Below the pieces are notes generated by a model. That model saw only the letters and a list, made by a program, of their open reading frames with translations, was not told the DNA's origin and did no database searches. Shown one piece after another: positions 59,007 to 64,000 of a stretch of 64,000 nt of DNA. Source of the stretch: Sphingobium sp. AP49 (GTDB lineage: Bacteria > Pseudomonadota > Alphaproteobacteria > Sphingomonadales > Sphingomonadaceae); contig NZ_CP124576.1 of NCBI RefSeq assembly GCF_000281715.2, positions 4,347,501-4,411,500 of the forward strand, in the 5' to 3' direction. Within the stretch, counting starts at the first letter, position 1. Each line of letters starts with the position of its first letter. The position numbers and the translations under genes were made by a program.

Positions 59007-60151
59007 CAGCGCGGCTCCCGCGGCAGTTTGAGCACATCGGTCGCGATGATGTTGAGCTGGATCTCCGCCGCGCCCGCCGCGATGCCGGCCACGATCCCGC
59101 GCTGATGGTGCATCTTGAGATAGGGATGCGCGTCGGCCAGCGCCTGCGGCAGATATTCGACCACGAACTCGCACACGCGCCGCTCGGCCATCACCGTGGC
59201 AAAGCGGGCGGAACTGGATTCGGCGCCGATCGCCTCGCCCCGACAACGGCGATCGACGATCGCATAGCTGGCCATCCGCGCGGCTTCGCACAGGGCGGCG
59301 GCATGGGCGGCCTCGATCCGTACCGCTTCACCGGCAAATTCGCCCTGCGCCTGGAGCAGCGCCACCGCCCGGTCGAGCGCCGCGCGGGCAAGTGCATAGC
59401 GGGGAATGCCAAGCCGCTCATTGGTGAGCGAATAGCCGATAATCTCCCAGGCCTGGCCTTCCTCGCCCAGCCGTGCCTCGACCGGCACGACGACATCGTC
59501 GAAGAAGACCTCATGAATATCGCCCTCGCCGATCAGCGAGGGGATTTGCCGCACGGTGATGCCGGGCGTGTCCATCGGCACCAGCAGGATGGAAATGCCC
59601 TTCTTGCGATCGTCGCTGGTGCGGCAGACCAGGAAACAGGTGTCGGCCAGCCCCGCATAGCTGGTCCAGATCTTCTGCCCCGACACGCGATAGACATCAC
59701 CGTCGCGGGTTGCGCGGGTGCGCAAGGAGGCCAGGTCGGAACCGGAACCGGGTTCGGAAAAGCCCTGACACCACAGCGCCCGGCCGCCGGTGATCGCAGG
59801 CAGATATTGCGCTTTCTGCGCTTCCGAGCCGTAGCGGATCAGCGTCGGCCCGACCCAGTTGACGTTCATATATTGGCCGCCGCGCGGTTCGCCCGCGATC
59901 CACATCTCCTCGGCCAATATGGTCTGGTGCCAGGGATCGAGCCCCTGGCCGCCAATCTCCTTCGCCCAATGCGGGGTCAGCAGGCCTTCGTCGGCGAGCC
60001 GTCCGCAAAAGGTGCGGGCATAATCGGTCAGCGCCGGGGAAGCCGGGCCATGCTGCGAGAAACGCTCCCAATCGTCCGGCAAAGTCGCGGCGAGAAAATC
60101 GCGCAACCGCTGGCGAAAAGCCTCTTCATCCTGCGTCCATTCAAAGTCCAT
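59006..60151 (-). CDS. Acyl-CoA dehydrogenase, large/catalytic-type subunit (pair A)
   Basis: A 381-residue ACAD from MDFEWTQDEEAFRQRL. It contains WCQGFSEPGSGSDLASLRTRA (part), GQKIWTSYAGLADTCFLVCR, the DDVVVPVEARLGEEGQ beta-domain and the C-terminal IQLNIIATDVLKLPREPR. The size, the WCQGFSEP motif and the C-terminal LPREPR are those of FadE-type subunits of heteromeric dehydrogenases. ATG at 60151 was chosen; ATG 60163 lies inside a hairpin. Coupled with the small subunit. It would desaturate a bulky acyl-CoA. Divergent from the Rieske ferredoxin at 60295. Confidence 0.9.
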   Translation of the reverse strand: MDFEWTQDEEAFRQRLRDFLAATLPDDWERFSQHGPASPALTDYARTFCGRLADEGLLTPHWAKEIGGQGLDPWHQTILAEEMWIAGEPRGGQYMNVNWVGPTLIRYGSEAQKAQYLPAITGGRALWCQGFSEPGSGSDLASLRTRATRDGDVYRVSGQKIWTSYAGLADTCFLVCRTSDDRKKGISILLVPMDTPGITVRQIPSLIGEGDIHEVFFDDVVVPVEARLGEEGQAWEIIGYSLTNERLGIPRYALARAALDRAVALLQAQGEFAGEAVRIEAAHAAALCEAARMASYAIVDRRCRGEAIGAESSSARFATVMAERRVCEFVVEYLPQALADAHPYLKMHHQRGIVAGIAAGAAEIQLNIIATDVLKLPREPR

Positions 60152-60159
60152 CAGTCCAC

Positions 60160-60183
60160 GCATCCCCTGCCGAACAGGGATGC
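60160..60183. promoter_or_regulatory. Inverted repeat between acyl-CoA dehydrogenase pair A and the ferredoxin gene
   Basis: GCATCCCCTG (60160-60169) and CAGGGATGC (60175-60183) form a dyad with one extra C and a five-base centre, directly upstream of the leftward start at 60151 in the 143-bp divergent gap. It may be an operator or a leader hairpin. Confidence 0.45.
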
Positions 60184-60294
60184 GATACTTAAGAGCGACG
60201 CGGCGCGACAGGGCAGCGGGCAAGAGAACGCCCCGGTGATGGGCTTGGGCCGGCCCTTGCCGCGACCGGCGCGCTTGGGGCAGCCTTGCACGGC

Positions 60295-60609
60295 ATGAGC
60301 GACCAAGATTTTATCGCCACTGTACCGCTGGACGCGGTGCCACCGGGCAAGACCAAGGCCGTGACCATCGCTGGTCGCGACCTGTTATTGTGCAACAGCG
60401 ACGGGCAAATCCACGCCATTGCCGCGCTGTGCTCGCACGCCGACGAGCCGCTCGCCTGCGGCCGCATCCGCCTGGGCTGGATCGCCTGCCCGGCCCATGG
60501 CGCCCGTTTCGACCTGGAAACCGGCGAGCCGCTGACCGGTCCCGCAAGCGAACCGATCGCCACCTATCCCGTTCGCATCATTGACGGGATGATCGAGGTC
60601 GCCGCCTGA
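60295..60609 (+). CDS. Rieske-type [2Fe-2S] ferredoxin
   Basis: A 104-residue stand-alone Rieske protein: Cys46/His48 (CSHAD) and Cys65/His68 (CPAHG) ligate the cluster, as in BphF/NdoA-type ferredoxins. It carries electrons from a reductase to a Rieske oxygenase such as those at 46553 or 53498; the alternative is a NirD-like subunit. ATG 60295 (MSDQDF) was chosen over the one at 60286. No reductase is adjacent. It lies divergent to acyl-CoA dehydrogenase pair A and 92 bp before pair B. Its position between two dehydrogenase pairs suggests that oxygenation and side-chain oxidation belong to one pathway. Confidence 0.9.
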   Translation: MSDQDFIATVPLDAVPPGKTKAVTIAGRDLLLCNSDGQIHAIAALCSHADEPLACGRIRLGWIACPAHGARFDLETGEPLTGPASEPIATYPVRIIDGMIEVAA

Positions 60610-60701
60610 TCCTCCATCGCCTTGGGGATATCGCCGCCCGCCATCTTGCGAGCAGCGGCGCAATTGGGCCTAGCGTCAGGCATGAGAGGAACCGGAATGG
60701 G

Positions 60702-61910
60702 ATGGAGGCAGCAGGCTTGACCGACGCGCTCGACACGCTGCGCCTTGAGGTGCGCCAATGGCTGGCGGACAATGCCCCCCGGGGCTGGCGCGACCGCAGC
60801 AGCAGCGAGGCCGCCTTCCTGCAGATCCAGCGCGACTGGTTCGCGAAACTGGTCGAGGGCGGCTATGCCGTGCCGCACTGGCCGGCCCAATGGCCGGGCG
60901 GCGGCCGCAGCCTCGCCGAACAGAAGATCCTTTATGAGGAACTGGCGCGCGCCGACACGCCGCGCCTGCTGCTGTCCTTCATGTCGACCTATCATGCCGC
61001 CTGCACGCTGTTTGAATGGGCGAGCGCAGAACAGCAGGCATTGTATATCCCGCGCATCCTGGCCGGCGAAATCTGGTGCCAGGGCTTTTCCGAGCCCAAT
61101 GCCGGGTCCGACCTCGCCAATGTCCGTACCCGCGCCGAGCGGATCGGCGACCATTATGTCGTGAACGGCCAGAAGCTCTGGTCGACCATGGGCCAATTCG
61201 CCGACAAATGCCTGTTGCTGGTGCGCACCGGCAATGACGGGCCGAAGCAGGCCGGCCTCACCTATCTGCTGCTCGACCTCAAGGCGCCGGGCGTCACCGC
61301 GCGGCCGATCCACCAGATTCATGGCGACGAGGAATTTGCCGAGCTGTTCCTCGACAATGTCGAGATTCCCGTCGCGGACCGGCTGGGCGAAGAGGGACAG
61401 GGCTGGGCCGTGGCCCAATCGACCCTGTCGTCCGAACGCGGCCTCACCCTGCTGGAACTGAGCGCCCGGCTGCGTGGTGCCTTGTGGCGGCTCGCCGACC
61501 TGATCCGCGCGCAAGGGCGGCAGGGCGATAGCGGCATCGTGCGCGACTTCGGCCGGCTGAGCGCCAAGGTCGACGCGACCTGCGCCGTCGCCGACCAGTT
61601 CCTTGCCAACCGCATCGCCGGGATCGAGCGGGTCGGTGACGCATCGATCGTCAAGCTGTCCTATTCGCGCACCCTGCGGGACTATACATCGCTTGGGCTG
61701 CGACTGGGCGGCATCGAGGCGCAATATCACAGCCCGATCACCTTTGGCGGCGGCATGGAGACCGGCAACTGGATGGCCGATTTCATGAACAGCTATGCCT
61801 GGACCATCGCCGGCGGCAGCGACGAGGTGCAACGCAACATCATCGCGGAACGGCTGGTGGGCATGCCGCGCGAACCGAAAAGCTGGACCTTGAAGGAGGG
61901 CGCGGCATGA
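60702..61910 (+). CDS. Acyl-CoA dehydrogenase, large/catalytic-type subunit (pair B)
   Basis: A 402-residue ACAD. Features: VPHWPAQWPGGGRS, WCQGFSEPNAGSDLANVRTRAE (part), GQKLWSTMGQFADKCLLLVR and the C-terminal FAD motif SDEVQRNIIAERLVGMPREP. This is the FadE-type larger subunit of a split dehydrogenase; the next gene encodes the partner and overlaps by 4 bp (61907-61910). GAGAGGAACCGGAA precedes ATG 60702. It is similar in layout to pair A but in opposite orientation, suggesting an old duplication and specialisation for successive rounds of side-chain oxidation or different substrates. Confidence 0.92.
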   Translation: MEAAGLTDALDTLRLEVRQWLADNAPRGWRDRSSSEAAFLQIQRDWFAKLVEGGYAVPHWPAQWPGGGRSLAEQKILYEELARADTPRLLLSFMSTYHAACTLFEWASAEQQALYIPRILAGEIWCQGFSEPNAGSDLANVRTRAERIGDHYVVNGQKLWSTMGQFADKCLLLVRTGNDGPKQAGLTYLLLDLKAPGVTARPIHQIHGDEEFAELFLDNVEIPVADRLGEEGQGWAVAQSTLSSERGLTLLELSARLRGALWRLADLIRAQGRQGDSGIVRDFGRLSAKVDATCAVADQFLANRIAGIERVGDASIVKLSYSRTLRDYTSLGLRLGGIEAQYHSPITFGGGMETGNWMADFMNSYAWTIAGGSDEVQRNIIAERLVGMPREPKSWTLKEGAA

Positions 61911-62887
61911 ACATGACCCGCGCGGAAGTGCAGGATGCGGCCGACAAGGCCTTCGGTCAGAGCGATCTGGCCCCGGACGCGGCGCAAAGCTGGGCGCTGA
62001 TCGCCGAGATGGGCTGGCTGATGATGGGCGTGCCGGAGGAACTGGGCGGCCTTGGCCTTGGCCGCGAGGCGGCGGGCGTCATCCATCAGGGCATGGGCAA
62101 GGCGTTGGTGCCGGGTCCGGTGCTGGCGCAGATGCTGACGATCGAGGCGCTGGCGGCGGCCGATGACCTGCCCGGACGCGACGCGCTGATCGCCGACGCC
62201 ATGGCGGGCGAGGTCATGACCGCATCGCTGGCGGGCGGGCTGGATGGCGCTGACGGCCTGACCTGCGTGCCGGATGCCGATACTGCCAGCCATATCCTGC
62301 ATGTCACGGCGGATCGGGTGACGCTGGTGCCGACCGAGCAGGTCGCCGTCACCTATCGCACCGGATGGGACAAGAGCCGGCGCCTGTTCGACGTCGCGAT
62401 CAAGGGGCCGGGCCTGACGCTGGCACAGGGCGACGCCGCCCGCGCGATGGCCGATCGGATCGAGGCGCTACGTCTCTATTGCCTGGCAGGCGACAGCCTT
62501 GGCGGGGCCGAGGCGGCACTGGCGATGACCGTCGCCTATCTCGAAACGCGGCAGCAGTTCGACCGGCCACTGGCGCTGTTCCAGGCGCTCAAGCATCGCG
62601 TCGCGGACATGCGAACGCAGCTCAGCGCCGCCGACGCGCTGTTCTGGAGCCGGGCGCAGCAGGCCGACGCCGATGTCATAGCGCTTGGCGCGCTCAAGGC
62701 GCTGGCCTGCGCCGTCTATCGGCTGGTCGCGGAAGAGGCGATCCAGCTCCATGGCGGCATCGGCCTCACCATGGAACATCCCTGTCATCTGTTCCTGAAG
62801 CGCGCGATGCTCAATTGCGTGCTCGGCGGCGACGCGGATCATTGGGACGAACAAGCGGGCAGGGCGGCGCTGACAGCGGCGGCCTGA
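61907..62887 (+). CDS. Acyl-CoA dehydrogenase, small/partner subunit (pair B)
   Basis: A 326-residue ACAD-like protein: a shortened N-terminus, VPEELGGLGLG, a diverged middle domain and a recognisable C-terminal domain (SLGGAEAALAMTVAYLETRQQFDRPLALFQALKHRVADM in parts; EEAIQLHGGIGLTMEHP). The LHGGIG motif, shared with true ACADs, is kept here but reads QFLGAMGV in pair A, so the two partner subunits have diverged. Translationally coupled to the large subunit. The heteromer would oxidise a bulky acyl-CoA to its enoyl-CoA with ETF as acceptor. Confidence 0.9.
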   Translation: MNMTRAEVQDAADKAFGQSDLAPDAAQSWALIAEMGWLMMGVPEELGGLGLGREAAGVIHQGMGKALVPGPVLAQMLTIEALAAADDLPGRDALIADAMAGEVMTASLAGGLDGADGLTCVPDADTASHILHVTADRVTLVPTEQVAVTYRTGWDKSRRLFDVAIKGPGLTLAQGDAARAMADRIEALRLYCLAGDSLGGAEAALAMTVAYLETRQQFDRPLALFQALKHRVADMRTQLSAADALFWSRAQQADADVIALGALKALACAVYRLVAEEAIQLHGGIGLTMEHPCHLFLKRAMLNCVLGGDADHWDEQAGRAALTAAA

Positions 62888-62906
62888 CACCATCACGGGA
62901 GAGAAG

Positions 62907-64000
62907 ATGATGCGCCGATCGATTGCCCTCTGCATGACAGCCCTGTCACTGGCTCTGGTCGGGACGGCAGGGACCGGCGCCGACGCCCAGCCGGGCAGCG
63001 CCCCGGCCGCTGCAGCCGAAGACCCGCTCTTCACTCAGCCCTATATCGATATCGACGAATGGCGCGATGCGCCGGTTCGGCACCGCTATGTCCATGGCGG
63101 GTTCAAGGGGACGGAAACCCGCTTCTCCTTCTATTTTCCCGACAAGAAGCAATATCAGGGCCGCTTCTTCCAGCACATCACGCCTGTCCCCGATGACGAA
63201 AATCTGGCGCAGAAGCTGACCGACGGCGAGGAAAATTATATCGGCTTCTCGATCGCGTCGGGGGGCTATTATGTCGAGACCAATGGCGGCGGCCGCGACC
63301 AGGTGGGTATGCCGGGCAAGCCCAATGACTTCACCATCGCCGCCTATCGCGCCAATGCCGCTTCGGCCCGCTATTCGCGCGTCGTCGCGCAGCAGATGTA
63401 CGGTGGCAAGCGCCCCTATGGCTATGCCTTTGGCGGCAGCGGCGGCGGTTTCCGCACCGTCGGGTCGATCGAGAATACGACGGGCGTGTGGGACGGCGTC
63501 GTCCCCTATGTGCTGGGATCGCCGATGGCGCCGCCCAACATGTTCTCGGTCCGGATGCGCGCAATGCGCGTGCTCAACGACACATTCCCGCAGATCCTCG
63601 ATGCGGTCGAACCGGGTGGCAGCGGCGATCCCTATGCCGGGCTGACGCCGCAACAGGCGTCGGTGCTGCGCGAGGTGACGGCGATGGGTTTCCCGACGCC
63701 CAGCTGGTTCGGCTGGAAGACGATGGGCATCCATGGCTTTGCCGCCCTCTATGGCGGGATGGTGATGGCGGATGCCGGCTATTTCACCGATTTCTGGACC
63801 AAGCCGGGCTATCTTGGCCATGATGATCCCAAGAGTTTCGAGGGCTATCGGCTGCAGCATGACGCCACCGTCGCCGCGCCGATCAGCGCGGCACAGGCGG
63901 CGGAACTGAAGCTCGACACGCGCATCACCGATGGCGCGGCCAATGTCGACAATGCCTTTGCCGCGCTGCAGGGCCGGGCGGCGCAGCGCATCGTCGCCTT
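62907..64000 (+). CDS. Exported alpha/beta-hydrolase-like protein, truncated at window edge
   Basis: An open frame from ATG 62907 (or 62910), after GGGAGAG, runs to the window end without a stop (364 codons). It starts with a signal peptide (MMRRSIALCMTALSLALVG, cleavage near GADAQ). The mature part contains FSFYFPDKKQYQGRFFQHI, YYVETNGGGRDQ and AYAFGGSGGGFRTVGS-like elbow GYAFGGSGGGFRTV, where the Ser would be the nucleophile, followed by a conserved ENTTGVWDG. The pattern recalls secreted tannase/feruloyl-esterase-type hydrolases, but I do not recognise the family securely. It may free the substrate acid from an ester outside the cytoplasm. It lies 19 bp after dehydrogenase pair B, probably in the same operon. 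Confidence 0.75.
   Translation, partial: MMRRSIALCMTALSLALVGTAGTGADAQPGSAPAAAAEDPLFTQPYIDIDEWRDAPVRHRYVHGGFKGTETRFSFYFPDKKQYQGRFFQHITPVPDDENLAQKLTDGEENYIGFSIASGGYYVETNGGGRDQVGMPGKPNDFTIAAYRANAASARYSRVVAQQMYGGKRPYGYAFGGSGGGFRTVGSIENTTGVWDGVVPYVLGSPMAPPNMFSVRMRAMRVLNDTFPQILDAVEPGGSGDPYAGLTPQQASVLREVTAMGFPTPSWFGWKTMGIHGFAALYGGMVMADAGYFTDFWTKPGYLGHDDPKSFEGYRLQHDATVAAPISAAQAAELKLDTRITDGAANVDNAFAALQGRAAQRIVA

Noticed and set aside
1..64000. Mobile element, prophage, CRISPR, tRNA or rRNA gene
   Set aside because: No transposase or integrase motifs, no regularly spaced repeats, and no tRNA-like cloverleaf or rRNA sequence was recognised on either strand.

Overview
The window is GC-rich bacterial chromosome, most likely from a sphingomonad (Sphingobium/Novosphingobium/Sphingomonas type). 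I infer this from the fused CysN-CysC, the TonB-dependent receptor, several CaiB/BaiF CoA-transferases, TauD-like and Rieske oxygenases, EthD and luciferase-like monooxygenases, acyl-CoA dehydrogenase pairs, and small palindromes between genes that resemble sphingomonad REP sequences. I see no tRNA, rRNA, insertion sequence, integrase or CRISPR array. Apart from the first 3 kb (sulfate assimilation) and a bacteriophytochrome/heme oxygenase pair near 17-20 kb, nearly every gene fits catabolism of hydrophobic or aromatic/alicyclic carboxylic acids through CoA thioesters. The substrate cannot be read from the sequence.

Layout. 0-3 kb: end of cysD, cysNC and cysQ. 3-10.3 kb: carboxylesterase, TetR, SnoaL-like protein, two paralogous Fe(II)/2-oxoglutarate oxygenases, SDR, TetR, flavin monooxygenase. 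10.4-16.6 kb: 2-oxoacid dehydrogenase E1 beta/alpha, MDR oxidoreductase, ketosteroid-dehydrogenase-like flavoprotein, enoyl-CoA hydratase. 16.7-19.9 kb: bphP and bphO. 20-26.8 kb (minus): Gfo/Idh/MocA oxidoreductase, free-standing lipoyl-domain protein, CMD-like protein, DUF1330-like protein and MFS transporter, preceded by a LuxC-like acyl-CoA reductase and LuxE-like ligase. 26.8-39 kb: TetR, MFS, SDRs, diaminopentanoate-dehydrogenase-like protein, TonB receptor, MFS fusion, thiolase, MarR, small exported protein, SDR. 39.3-44.2 kb: CoA-transferase, 96-residue protein, two adenylating ligases. 44.2-46.4 kb: IclR regulator and amidohydrolase.

46.5-58.1 kb is the most coherent block: two divergent operons around one intergenic palindrome. 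The leftward arm encodes acyl-CoA dehydrogenase, CitE-like lyase, acetyl-CoA hydrolase/transferase, enoyl-CoA hydratase and Rieske oxygenase. The rightward arm encodes CaiB CoA-transferase, a second Rieske oxygenase, EthD protein, luciferase-like monooxygenase and an exported propeller protein. It is followed by two heteromeric acyl-CoA dehydrogenase pairs, a Rieske ferredoxin and a truncated exported alpha/beta hydrolase (58-64 kb).

Together the genes read as uptake (TonB receptor, MFS), hydrolysis (esterase, exported hydrolase), CoA activation (ligases, CoA-transferases), oxygenation, beta-oxidation-like steps (acyl-CoA dehydrogenases, hydratases, SDRs, thiolase) and retro-Claisen/aldol cleavage. 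No Rieske reductase, lipoyl E2 acyltransferase or E3 is in the window, so those parts must be elsewhere or absent. Regulation appears local: three TetR, one MarR and one IclR regulator lie next to palindromic promoter sites.
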